Positions 35,851-44,140 of a stretch of DNA of 64,000 nt are shown here, one piece after another. Each line of letters begins with the position of its first letter. Within the stretch, counting starts at the first letter, position 1. The notes under the pieces are model-generated. The model made no database searches. It saw only the letters and a list, made by a program, of their open reading frames with translations, and had not been told where the DNA came from. A program made the translations under genes and the position numbers. This DNA is from an uncultured Oscillibacter sp. (GTDB taxonomy: Bacteria; Bacillota; Clostridia; Oscillospirales; Oscillospiraceae), in assembly GCA_905200545.1 (NCBI GenBank), contig CAJKKQ010000006.1, forward strand, positions 1-64,000, in the 5' to 3' direction.

Positions 35851-36717
35851 TTAGCTCCAGCGGCGTTTCTGGACCACCTGGACCGTGAGAAACAGGGCCA
35901 GGAGGGCCAGCGTCACGTACAGCACCACGCCGGAGAGGTCAAAGACGTGATCCACGGCGAAGCTGTCAAAGGCCGCCAGCAGGGAAAAACGCCCGAAGAG
36001 ATCCGGCAACAGCCCTGCAAACCGGTCGGCGTCCCAGAGGTAGCAGCCCACAGCCGCCCCCCAGCTCACCGCCAGCACGGCGGCGCCGGGCTTCCAGCTG
36101 CCGGTGAGGGCGGTGACCCCCAGGGAGAGAAAGAGGGCGATCACCAGCAGCCCTACCAGGGAGCCCATGGCGGTCACCGGCAGGAAGCTCACCAGGCCCT
36201 CCCAGAGAAAGAGGCACAGCAGGGCGGCAAAGGTGCCCACGGCGGCAATGCTCTGGCTCTCCGTCAGGGAGGAGATGAACTCTCCCACGGCGATTTGCAC
36301 GGCGCCCAGCAGGAAAAAGGCCAGGAGGGTGCCGTAGTCCGCCGCCAGGAAGGCGGTGCCGTTGAGACGGATGATGAGGGGGCACAGGGCGGCGATGGCG
36401 GTGGGCACCGCCAGCACCGTCAGCATGGCCAGGTACTTGGCCCACACCATGGCGCCCACCGACACCGGCGCCGTCAGCAGCAGCTGGTCCGTGCGGCTGC
36501 GGCGTTCGTCGGCCATGGAGCGCATGGTGAGGATGGGCACCATCACCAGCATCACGAAGAGGGAGGCGTTCAGGGCCGTGGAGAAATAGGGGTCTCCGTA
36601 GGAGAGGTTGTAGGAGAGGAAGTAGATGCCCGTAAAGGCGGTGACCACCGCCGTGAACACCCATCCGGTCATGGCGTGGAAGTAGGCGCATACCTCCCGC
36701 TTATAAATGGCTTTCAT
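35851..36717 (-). CDS. ABC transporter permease, GldF/ABC-2 type
   Basis: A 288-residue membrane protein starting MKAIYKREVCAYFHAMTGWV, with about six to seven helices. The typical ABC-2 segment is MLVMVPILTMRSMADERRSR, then TDQLLLTAPVSVGAMVWAKY. The ATG overlaps the ATPase stop as ATGA, so translation is coupled. It forms the channel with the upstream ATPase and the downstream GldG-type protein. Confidence 0.9.
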   Translation of the reverse strand: MKAIYKREVCAYFHAMTGWVFTAVVTAFTGIYFLSYNLSYGDPYFSTALNASLFVMLVMVPILTMRSMADERRSRTDQLLLTAPVSVGAMVWAKYLAMLTVLAVPTAIAALCPLIIRLNGTAFLAADYGTLLAFFLLGAVQIAVGEFISSLTESQSIAAVGTFAALLCLFLWEGLVSFLPVTAMGSLVGLLVIALFLSLGVTALTGSWKPGAAVLAVSWGAAVGCYLWDADRFAGLLPDLFGRFSLLAAFDSFAVDHVFDLSGVVLYVTLALLALFLTVQVVQKRRWS

Positions 36718-37718
36718 GCCCGCTTCCCCTCCTTTTCCGTCTGCTCCGGGGCCTTGCTCCCCAGCAGTGCCGCCGCCCGGGCGGCCACGGCATCGTCGTC
36801 GTCGGTGAGATCCAAAAAGACGTCCTCCAGAGTGGCGGTGCGGGAGCGCAGCTCCAGCAGCGGCACCCCCGCCCCGGCGAAGGAGCGGAACACGTTCTCC
36901 CGGACGTCCCGGTCCGCCTCCAGGGCCAGAGAGGCGGTGCCCCCCGCCTCTCCGGTGACGGTGCAACCGGTGACGCCGGGAATGGACAATGCCAGGGTGC
37001 GGGCTTCCTTTCCGCCGCCCCGGCACTGGAGCTCCAGCCCGTGGTCCTGGGAGAGGGAGGCCTCCAGAGCCTCCGGGGTGTCGCAGGCCACGGCCTTGCC
37101 CTTGCGCAAAATCAGCACCTTGTCGCACACCGCCCGGATCTCCGAGAGGATGTGGGAGCTCAGAAGCACCGTGTGGTTCCGTCCCAGATTCCGGATCAGC
37201 TGCCGGATCTCCACCACCTGCTTGGGGTCCAGGCCCACGGTGGGCTCATCCAGGATGATGACGGGGGGAAAGCCCAAAATGGCCTGGGCCAGGCCCAGGC
37301 GCTGGCGGTAGCCCTTGGAGAGGTTGCGCACCAGCCGGTCCCGGGCCTCCTCCGTCCCCGTGAGGGAGAGCACCTTTTCCACCTGCTCCTCCCGCTCCCC
37401 GGCGGGGATCTTTTTCAGCTCCGCGGCAAACAGCAGGTACTCCCCCGCCGTCATCTCCGGGTATACCGGCGGCACCTCCGGCAGGTATCCCACGCACCGG
37501 CGGGCCGCCTCCGGGTCCTCCAGCACGTCGTGGCCCTGGATCACCACCCGGCCCTCCGTCACCGCCAGGTATCCGGTCATCATGTTCATGGTGGTGGACT
37601 TTCCGGCGCCGTTGGGGCCCAGCAGGCCGAAGATCTGGCCGTCCTCCACGGTAAAGCTCAGGTGGTCCACCGCGCAGCGGCCGCCGTAGCGCTTCACCAG
37701 GTCTTGCACTTCGATCAC
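36714..37718 (-). CDS. ABC transporter ATP-binding protein, GldA type
   Basis: 334 residues with Walker A GLLGPNGAGKSTTMNMM, Q-loop region YLPEVPPVYPEM, signature LSKGYRQRLGLAQAI, Walker B PVIILDEPTVGLDP and switch His in LLSSHILSE. A C-terminal domain of about 100 residues follows. The GTG start at 37718 is chosen because AGGAGG lies 9 bases upstream. It is first of a six-gene operon (ATPase, permease, GldG, DUF4340, regulator, kinase). A TATACT -10-like element lies at 37780-37775 with no clear -35. Confidence 0.92.
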   Translation of the reverse strand: MIEVQDLVKRYGGRCAVDHLSFTVEDGQIFGLLGPNGAGKSTTMNMMTGYLAVTEGRVVIQGHDVLEDPEAARRCVGYLPEVPPVYPEMTAGEYLLFAAELKKIPAGEREEQVEKVLSLTGTEEARDRLVRNLSKGYRQRLGLAQAILGFPPVIILDEPTVGLDPKQVVEIRQLIRNLGRNHTVLLSSHILSEIRAVCDKVLILRKGKAVACDTPEALEASLSQDHGLELQCRGGGKEARTLALSIPGVTGCTVTGEAGGTASLALEADRDVRENVFRSFAGAGVPLLELRSRTATLEDVFLDLTDDDDAVAARAAALLGSKAPEQTEKEGKRA

Positions 37719-37946
37719 AATGAGAAACCTCCTTTGAAAGCCGGAGGGATCCTCCCCCCTCCGGCGGCACATTCAGTATAGCGGCAGAATCTGAAACCGG
37801 GCTGAAAGGAGACCTTCACCGGGATTTCATAAACTGTTCAAACTTTTTCAAGACTGTTTTTAGGTTTTTCGGATATGCTAACACCATCCTCCAAACGGAG
37901 GAGCCCCCTCTCTTTTCTTTATTTTCTCTTCTTTTTCTCTCTCCAA

Positions 37947-37992
37947 GACGAAGGAGGACGGCCTTTTTGGCCGCCCTCCTTCGTCATTTTTT
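37947..37992 (+). terminator. Orphan terminator-like hairpin in the hydrogenase upstream region
   Basis: GACGAAGGAGG.CGGCC / GGCCG.CCTCCTTCGTC with a TTTTT loop, followed on the plus strand by ATTTTTT. No plus-strand gene precedes it within the 479-bp gap 37719-38197. It may end a small RNA or read-through. Confidence 0.7.
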
Positions 37993-38055
37993 GCCTCCGG
38001 GACCGGCGCTTTGTGAAAAACCCGCCAAAAATCCAGCAATTACCAGGGTTTCCCC

Positions 38056-38084
38056 TTGCCAAAAGGTACAGGATTCTATATAAT
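38056..38084 (+). promoter_or_regulatory. Promoter of the [FeFe]-hydrogenase gene
   Basis: TTGCCA (38056-38061) and TATAAT (38079-38084) are separated by 17 bp. The leader that follows (38085-38197) holds two GC-rich palindromic blocks (around 38113-38131 and 38153-38175) and a GGAGG site 7 bases before the GTG start. Confidence 0.72.
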
Positions 38085-38197
38085 ATTCACGCAATTTCAG
38101 CCTACTGTTCCGGAGGGCCCGGCCGGCCTCCGGCGCGCTGTATGAAAAAAATCCGGGCGGCCCGGCCGGCGCCCGTCAATTAAGTGGAGGAAAAACT

Positions 38198-39718
38198 GTG
38201 AGAGGTGTGCACAGCGCGGTGGACGAGATCCGCCGCAACGTATTTACCGAGGTGGCCCGACTGGCCTATGAGGGCGGCGACCTGGACCGGGTGGATATGA
38301 TCCCCTACACCATTGTGCCCGGCGAGGTGGCCCACCACCGCCATGACGTGTTCCTGGAGCGGGCCATCGTCCAGGAGCGGGTGCGCCTGGCTCTGGGCAT
38401 GAGCCTGCAGCCCGCCGGCTCCCAGACCCCCGTCAGCGCCCACATCAAGGAGGCTGCCGCCGCGGACGACAAGTACTTTGAAATGCCCCTGGTGAACATC
38501 ATCCCCTTCGCCTGCAACGCCTGCCCCCCCAAGCAGATCCGCATCACCGACAGCTGCCAGGGCTGTATCTCCCACCCCTGCATGAACGTCTGCCCCAAGG
38601 ACGCCATCTATCTGGACAAGAACAAGCGTTGCCACATTGACCAGGACAAGTGCATCAAGTGCGGCAAGTGCTTCAACCAGTGCCCCTACCACGCCATCTC
38701 CAAGATCGAGCGCCCCTGTGCCGCCGCCTGCGGCATGGACGCCATCGAGTCCGACGAGATGGGCCGGGCCAAGATCAATTACGACAAGTGCGTCTCCTGC
38801 GGCATGTGCCTGGTGAACTGCCCCTTCGCCGCCATCGCCGACAAGAGCCAGATCTTCCAGGTCATCAACGCCATGAACCGGGGCAGCAAAGTCATTGCCT
38901 GCGTGGCCCCCGCCTTCGTGGGCCAGTTCGGCAAGGACGCCACCCCCGCCAAGCTGAAAGCCGCCATGCGCATCCTGGGCTTTACCGATGTGGTGGAGGT
39001 GGCCATCGGCGCCGACCTCTGCACCGTGGAGGAGGCCCACGACTTCCTGGAGAACGTGCCGGACAAGCTCCCCTTCATGGGCACCTCCTGCTGCCCCGCC
39101 TGGTCCGTCATGGCCAAGAAGCTCTTCCCCGAGTTCAAGGACTGCATCTCCATGGCCCTGACGCCCATGGTCATCACCGCCCGGATGGTGAAAAAGGAGC
39201 ATCCCGACGCCCGGATCTGCTTCATCGGGCCCTGCGCCGCCAAGAAGCTGGAGGCCAACCGCCGCACCGTCCGCTCCGACGTGGACTTCGTGCTGACCTT
39301 TGAGGAGCTCCAGGGCATGTTCGATGCCAAGGACATCGACTTTGCCACCATCGAGGCAGACCCCGCCGACGATATGAGCGAAGGCACCGCCATGGGCCGG
39401 GGCTTCGCCGTGGGCGGCGGTGTGGCCGCCGCTGTGGTGGAGGCCATCAGCCACATCGATCCCACCCGGGAGGTGAAGATCGAGTACGGTGACGGCCTGC
39501 GGGAGTGCCGCAAGATGCTGATGATGGCCAAGGCCGGCAAGCGCAACGGCTATCTGCTGGAGGGCATGGGCTGCCCCGGCGGCTGCGTGGCCGGCGCCGG
39601 CACCATCCAGCCCGTCAAGCAGAGCGCCATGAGCGTGGAGAAGTTCAAGGGCGCCGCTCCGGAGGTCAGCTCCACCGCCAGCCCCTTCCTGGACAAGCTC
39701 AAGGACGTGGAGGAGTAA
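38198..39718 (+). CDS. Monomeric [FeFe]-hydrogenase (group B-like)
   Basis: A 506-residue iron-sulfur enzyme of hydrogen metabolism. The H-cluster motifs are TSCCPAW (about residue 296), GPCAAKK (about 344) and EGMGCPGGCVAGAG (about 455). The second differs from the MPCxxKK of classical group A enzymes. N-terminally there are many Cys motifs for 4Fe-4S clusters: CNACPPKQIRITDSCQGC, CIKCGKCFNQCP, CAAACG and CVSCGMCLVNCP. The GTG start follows GGAGG. No maturation or partner subunit genes are nearby, so it probably works with ferredoxin alone. Group assignment is inferred from motifs. Confidence 0.88.
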   Translation: MRGVHSAVDEIRRNVFTEVARLAYEGGDLDRVDMIPYTIVPGEVAHHRHDVFLERAIVQERVRLALGMSLQPAGSQTPVSAHIKEAAAADDKYFEMPLVNIIPFACNACPPKQIRITDSCQGCISHPCMNVCPKDAIYLDKNKRCHIDQDKCIKCGKCFNQCPYHAISKIERPCAAACGMDAIESDEMGRAKINYDKCVSCGMCLVNCPFAAIADKSQIFQVINAMNRGSKVIACVAPAFVGQFGKDATPAKLKAAMRILGFTDVVEVAIGADLCTVEEAHDFLENVPDKLPFMGTSCCPAWSVMAKKLFPEFKDCISMALTPMVITARMVKKEHPDARICFIGPCAAKKLEANRRTVRSDVDFVLTFEELQGMFDAKDIDFATIEADPADDMSEGTAMGRGFAVGGGVAAAVVEAISHIDPTREVKIEYGDGLRECRKMLMMAKAGKRNGYLLEGMGCPGGCVAGAGTIQPVKQSAMSVEKFKGAAPEVSSTASPFLDKLKDVEE

Positions 39719-39765
39719 ACCCCTTCCCCTCCGGCAAAAGGAGGAAAATTTTACACCGGTGTGAG

Positions 39766-39798
39766 AAGCGGACCGCGAAACGCGGTCCGCTTTTTTTT
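39766..39798 (+). terminator. Terminator of the hydrogenase gene
   Basis: AAGCGGACCGCG / CGCGGTCCGCTT with an AAA loop and a run of eight T. Confidence 0.95.
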
Positions 39799-40120
39799 AC
39801 GTAACGGAAGAAAATCGTTATTTTCATGCAGAAACAGCCCGCTTGTCCCCTTTTTCCCACAATCCGGCGGATGGCACAATCGTGAAAGAAATATCAATCT
39901 GGTGTTTTGTCTAAAGTAGACAGCAAAATTTTGTGTAAATTTGATATTGTTTGCGAAAACGTTACGTTAAAGAAAAGTAATTTTCCAAGTTTTTTCCTAC
40001 AAGAGCGAAGAAATTTCTATCGTTTTTTCAAAATCAGGCGTGTACAATGAAGTCACCTTCGGAAGAGGTGCGCCTCACGGCACACCATGGATGAAAGAAT
40101 ATTGATTTGGAGGAACCATA
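39799..40120 (+). promoter_or_regulatory. AT-rich regulatory region upstream of mglB
   Basis: A 322-bp gene-free stretch. TACAAT at about 40042-40047 is a plausible -10, with only a poor -35. A cre-like/LacI-type half-palindrome GCGAAAACGTTACG lies near 39954-39967. The best-aligned cre register has two mismatches to the CcpA consensus, so this is tentative. A TTTGGAGGA ribosome site leads mglB. The AT-rich block may hold the target of the downstream two-component system. Confidence 0.5.
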
Positions 40121-41236
40121 ATGAAGAAGATGTTCGCGCTGCTTCTGGCCGCTGTCATGATGCTCTCTGTGCTCACTGCCTGCGGCTCCGGCGACACCCA
40201 GGAAGAGACCACCGGCGACACTGCCACCGAGGAGAGCAGCGAGTCCGCTCTGAACGTGGGCGTGTTCTACTACAACTACTCCGATGCTTACATCACCACC
40301 GTCCGCAACGCCATGGACGGCCTGCTGGATGCCGCCGGCATCACCTACAACAACTATGACGGCGCCGGCAACCAGGCCACCCAGCTGGACCAGATCAACA
40401 CCGCCATCTCCAACGGCGCCAACCTGCTGGTTGTGAACATCGTGGAGACCTCCTCTCCCGACGCTGCCCAGCAGGCCTGCGATGCCGCCAAGAACGCCGG
40501 CATCCCCATCATCTTCTTCAACCGCGAGGTTGAAAACAGCGTGGTGGACAGCTATGAGAACGCTGCCTTCGTCGGCACCGACGCCGCCGAGGCCGGCCAC
40601 ATGCAGGGCCAGATGATCGGCGAGTTCCTGCTGGAGAACTATGACACCGTGGATCTCAACGGCGACGGCGTCATCTCCTACGTCATGTTCAAGGGCCAGG
40701 AGGGCAACAAGGAAGCCGAGTACCGCACCCAGTACGCCGTGGAGGACGCCGACGCCATCCTGACCGAGGCCGGCAAGCCCTCTCTGGAGTTCTATGATTC
40801 CAACAACACCTCCAAGTACCTGGTGGACACCACCGGCAACTGGTCTTCTCAGGCTGCTACCGACTACATGAACACCATCCTGGCCTCCTACTCCGAGGCT
40901 TCCAAGAACATGGTGGAGCTGGTCATCGCCAACAACGACGGCATGGCAGAAGGCGCCATCGCCGCCCTGCAGGCCGCCGGCTACAACACCGGTGACGAGG
41001 GTTCCACCACCATCCCCGTCTACGGCGTCGACGCCATGGACTCCGCCGTCCAGAAGATCGAGAACGGCCAGATGACCGGTACCGTCAAGCAGGATGCCGA
41101 GGGCATGGCTTCCACCATCATGACTCTGGTGGAGAACATCAACTCCGGCGCCGCCCTGATGGACAACACCGATAGCTACAACGTGGACGCCGACTGCGCC
41201 AAGATCCGCGTGCCTTACGCCATGATCACCGGCTGA
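40121..41236 (+). CDS. mglB: Galactose/methyl-galactoside-binding lipoprotein
   Basis: The extracellular sugar receptor of the Mgl ABC importer, 371 residues. A lipoprotein signal with lipobox LSVLTACGSG (Cys at about residue 21) is followed by a Thr/Glu-rich linker. The type I periplasmic-binding fold starts LNVGVFYYNYSDAYI. The calcium loop typical of galactose-binding proteins reads DLNGDGVISYVMFKG. NNDGMAEGAIAAL and GVDAMD are family segments of the sugar site. GGAGG precedes the ATG. It is first of mglBAC, separated from mglA by two hairpins that may hold the mglB message level higher. Confidence 0.92.
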   Translation: MKKMFALLLAAVMMLSVLTACGSGDTQEETTGDTATEESSESALNVGVFYYNYSDAYITTVRNAMDGLLDAAGITYNNYDGAGNQATQLDQINTAISNGANLLVVNIVETSSPDAAQQACDAAKNAGIPIIFFNREVENSVVDSYENAAFVGTDAAEAGHMQGQMIGEFLLENYDTVDLNGDGVISYVMFKGQEGNKEAEYRTQYAVEDADAILTEAGKPSLEFYDSNNTSKYLVDTTGNWSSQAATDYMNTILASYSEASKNMVELVIANNDGMAEGAIAALQAAGYNTGDEGSTTIPVYGVDAMDSAVQKIENGQMTGTVKQDAEGMASTIMTLVENINSGAALMDNTDSYNVDADCAKIRVPYAMITG

Positions 41237-41274
41237 TCGGTCCCCATCCATCGCCCCAACGCTGAGGTCACAAC

Positions 41275-41306
41275 GAGCGGGGCTGCCGAAACTGGCAGCC
41301 CCGCTC
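41275..41306 (+). terminator. Intergenic hairpin after mglB
   Basis: A perfect 13-bp stem GAGCGGGGCTGCC / GGCAGCCCCGCTC without a T run. It probably stabilises the mglB message or partly ends transcription. Confidence 0.7.
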
Positions 41307-41349
41307 CCTAAGTGAACGCCCATGCGGGGGCTTTTTCCGCGCTTGACCA

Positions 41350-41403
41350 TGGAGCCTCTGCCTGAGCCGCGCCCCGCCGGACGCGGCCGAGGCAGAAGCT
41401 CCA
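41350..41403 (+). promoter_or_regulatory. Long imperfect stem-loop before mglA
   Basis: TGGAGC..CTGCCT..GCCGCG pairs with CGCGGC..AGGCAG..GCTCCA, a three-segment stem with small internal loops that ends about 20 bases before the mglA ribosome site. Confidence 0.65.
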
Positions 41404-41437
41404 GCAAAGAATTGTGTGCAAAGGAGGAAAAAACGAT

Positions 41438-42937
41438 ATGGCTCAGCCGGCTCTGCTGGAAATGAAGAATATCTGCAAGTCGTTTCCCGGCGTCAAAGCC
41501 CTGGACAACGTCTCCCTGACCGTCCGGCCCGGCACCGTCCACGCCCTGATGGGAGAGAACGGCGCCGGCAAGTCCACGCTGATGAAGTGCCTCTTCGGCA
41601 TCTACTCCAAGGACAGCGGCACCATCACCCTGGAGGGCAAGGAAGTCAACTTCAAAAGTTCCAAGGAGGCCATGGAAAACGGCGTGGCCATGGTGCATCA
41701 GGAGCTCAACCAGGCCCTGACCCGCACCGTCACCGACAACCTCTGGCTTGGCCGCTACCCCAAGGTGGGCGGCATCATGGTCAGCGAGAGCATCATGCGC
41801 AAGCGCACCAAGGAGATCTTTGACCAGCTGGAGGTCCACGTGGATCCCAAGGCCATCATGTCCACCATGCCCGTCTCCCAGCGGCAGATGGTGGAGATCG
41901 CCAAGGCCGTCAGCTACAACGCCAAGGTCATTGTCTTCGACGAACCCACCTCCTCCCTGACGGAGACCGAGGTGGAGCACCTGTTCCGCATCATCAACAT
42001 GCTGCGGGATAAGGGCTGCGGCATCATTTACATCTCCCACAAGATGGAGGAGATCCTGCGCATCAGCGACGAGGTCACCATCATGCGGGACGGCCAGTAC
42101 GTGGCCACCCGGCCCGCCAGCGAACTGACCATGGAGGAGATCATCCGGCTGATGGTGGGCCGCGAGCTCACCAACCGCTTCCCCCCCAAGGAAAATGTCC
42201 CCGGCGAGACCATCCTGGAGGTGGAGCACCTGGCCGGCAAGTACACCCGCCTCAAGGACGCCAGCTTCCAGCTGCGTGCCGGTGAGATCCTGGGCATTGC
42301 CGGCCTGGACGGCTCCGGCCGTACCGAGGTGCTGGAGAACCTCTTCGGCTCCATGACCAAGAGCGGCGGCACCATCCGCCTCCACGGCAAGGAGATCAAG
42401 AACCGCAATCCCCGGGAGTCCATCAAAAACGGCTTCGCCCTGCTGACGGAGGAGCGCCGGGCCACCGGCATCTTCGGCATCCGCAGCATTCTGGACAACA
42501 CCGTCATCTCCAACCTGAGACACTACCTCATCGGCGGCATCTGCCTCTCTGACAAGAAGATGCGTCAGGATACCGAGTGGGCCATCCAGGCCATGCGCAT
42601 CAAGACGCCCAGCCAGGAGACCCAGATCCGCTCCCTCTCCGGCGGCAACCAGCAGAAGGTCATCATCGGCCGGTGGCTGCTCACCAAGCCGGAGGTGCTG
42701 CTGCTGGACGAGCCCACCCGCGGTATCGACGTGGGCGCCAAGTACGAGATCTACGAGCTGATCATCAACCTGGCCAAGGAGGGCAAGGGCGTCATCATGG
42801 TCTCCTCGGAAATGCCGGAGCTGCTGGGCGTGTGTGACCGGATCCTGGTCATGTCCGGCGGCCAGCTGGCCGGTGAAGTGGACGCCAAGAACACCAGCCA
42901 GGAGGAGATCCTGACGCTGGCTGCCAAATACGTGTAA
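41438..42937 (+). CDS. mglA: Galactose/sugar ABC importer ATP-binding protein
   Basis: A 499-residue protein with two fused ATPase domains, as in the ribose/galactose importer group. The first has Walker [16 protein letters not shown], signature [14 protein letters not shown] and Walker [15 protein letters not shown]. The second has a degenerate Walker A ([15 protein letters not shown]), signature [14 protein letters not shown] and [21 protein letters not shown] precedes the ATG at 41438. mglC follows 17 bases later. Confidence 0.95.
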   Translation: MAQPALLEMKNICKSFPGVKALDNVSLTVRPGTVHALMGENGAGKSTLMKCLFGIYSKDSGTITLEGKEVNFKSSKEAMENGVAMVHQELNQALTRTVTDNLWLGRYPKVGGIMVSESIMRKRTKEIFDQLEVHVDPKAIMSTMPVSQRQMVEIAKAVSYNAKVIVFDEPTSSLTETEVEHLFRIINMLRDKGCGIIYISHKMEEILRISDEVTIMRDGQYVATRPASELTMEEIIRLMVGRELTNRFPPKENVPGETILEVEHLAGKYTRLKDASFQLRAGEILGIAGLDGSGRTEVLENLFGSMTKSGGTIRLHGKEIKNRNPRESIKNGFALLTEERRATGIFGIRSILDNTVISNLRHYLIGGICLSDKKMRQDTEWAIQAMRIKTPSQETQIRSLSGGNQQKVIIGRWLLTKPEVLLLDEPTRGIDVGAKYEIYELIINLAKEGKGVIMVSSEMPELLGVCDRILVMSGGQLAGEVDAKNTSQEEILTLAAKYV

Positions 42938-42954
42938 AAGAGGGGGAAACACCT

Positions 42955-44028
42955 ATGAGTAAGGAATCCAAGACTCTGGAAAAGGACGCCAAGACCAAGG
43001 CCGCTGCCAAGCAGCCCTGGACTGCCCAGCGGGTGGGCGACCTGATTCTCAACAACGCCCTGATCATCATCATGGTCATCGCGGTCATCTACATCGCCAT
43101 CGTCAATGAAAACTTTCTCAAGCCCGCATCCATCATCAACATCCTGGCCCAGACCTGCGCCTATCTGCCGGTGGCCCTGGGTGTCGGCGGATGCATCGTG
43201 CTGACCGGTACCGACCTGAGCGCCGGCCGTATCGTGGGCCTCACCGCCTGCATCTCCGCCTCCTTGCTCCAGGCTGTGGACGCCGCCAGCAAGATGTGGC
43301 CCAACCTGACCCCGCCTCCCGTGATCCTGGTGCTGATCCTGGCCATGATCATCGGCGGTGCCATCGGCGCTTTCAACGGCTTCTTCGTGGCCAAGTTCAA
43401 GCTGCATCCCTTCATCGTCACCCTGGCCACCCAGCTCATCATCTACACGCTGCTGCTGCTGTACGTCAAGGCCGGCGAGAACAACGGCATGGCCATCTCC
43501 GGTCTGGACAAGTCCTATTCCGGCTTCATCACCGGCTCCATCCTGAAGATCGGCGGCACCCCCATCCCCAACTATGTGTGGATCGCCGTCATCTGCACCA
43601 TCGTCATGTGGTTCATCTGGAACAAGACCACTTTCGGCAAGAACATGTTCGCTCTGGGCGCCAATGAAGAGGCCGCCCGGGTCTCCGGCGTCAACGTCTT
43701 CGCCACCAACATCATGGTCTTTGCCCTGGCCGGCGCCATGTACGCCGTCACCGGCTTCATCGAGGGTGCCCGCGTGGCCTCCAACACCGCCAACACCGGC
43801 CTGAACTACGAGTCCGACGCCATCGCGGCCTGCGTCATCGGCGGCGTCTCCTTCGTGGGCGGCATCGGCAAGATCCGCGGCATCGTCATCGGCGTTCTGA
43901 TGCTGCGTCTGATCTTCGTTGGCCTGAACATGATCGGCATCAACCAGGACCTGTTCTACATCATCAAGGGCGGCATCATCCTCTTTGCCTGCGCCCTGGA
44001 TATGCGCAAGTATCTGGTCAAGAAGTAA
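42955..44028 (+). CDS. mglC: Galactose/methyl-galactoside ABC importer permease
   Basis: A 357-residue membrane permease of the ribose/galactose type. After a charged N-terminus (about 25 residues) come eight to ten helices. Family segments include ALGVGGCIVLTGTDLSAGRI, VGLTACISASLLQAVD, GAFNGFFVAKFKLHPFIVTL and GGVSFVGGIGKIRGIVIG. It forms the translocation channel with MglA and receives sugar from MglB. A terminator hairpin follows. Confidence 0.95.
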   Translation: MSKESKTLEKDAKTKAAAKQPWTAQRVGDLILNNALIIIMVIAVIYIAIVNENFLKPASIINILAQTCAYLPVALGVGGCIVLTGTDLSAGRIVGLTACISASLLQAVDAASKMWPNLTPPPVILVLILAMIIGGAIGAFNGFFVAKFKLHPFIVTLATQLIIYTLLLLYVKAGENNGMAISGLDKSYSGFITGSILKIGGTPIPNYVWIAVICTIVMWFIWNKTTFGKNMFALGANEEAARVSGVNVFATNIMVFALAGAMYAVTGFIEGARVASNTANTGLNYESDAIAACVIGGVSFVGGIGKIRGIVIGVLMLRLIFVGLNMIGINQDLFYIIKGGIILFACALDMRKYLVKK

Positions 44029-44041
44029 GAAACTTTCCAAC

Positions 44042-44086
44042 AAAGAGGGTGCGCATCTTTCACGCGATGCGCACCCTCTTTGTGTT
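44042..44086 (+). terminator. Terminator after mglC
   Basis: A 16-bp perfect stem AAAGAGGGTGCGCATC / GATGCGCACCCTCTTT with an eight-base loop and a short T-rich tail. Confidence 0.82.
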
Positions 44087-44108
44087 ATGGGGAAAAGTGT
44101 GGTATCAT
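44080..44108 (+). promoter_or_regulatory. Promoter of the YesN/YesM-type two-component and sugar-binding genes
   Basis: TTGTGT (44080-44085) and TATCAT (44103-44108) are separated by 17 bp, starting within the tail of the mglC terminator. Confidence 0.65.
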
Positions 44109-44140
44109 ATACCCGATACTGAGAGGAAAAGGAGGAACCC

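Noticed and set aside
37875..38183. A 102-codon plus-strand frame before the hydrogenase
   Set aside because: It crosses a strong terminator hairpin and the hydrogenase promoter, has no ribosome site and a low-complexity Phe/Leu/Ser-rich product.
40034..42952. A 972-codon minus-strand frame
   Set aside because: Antisense to mglB and mglA; explained by codon bias.
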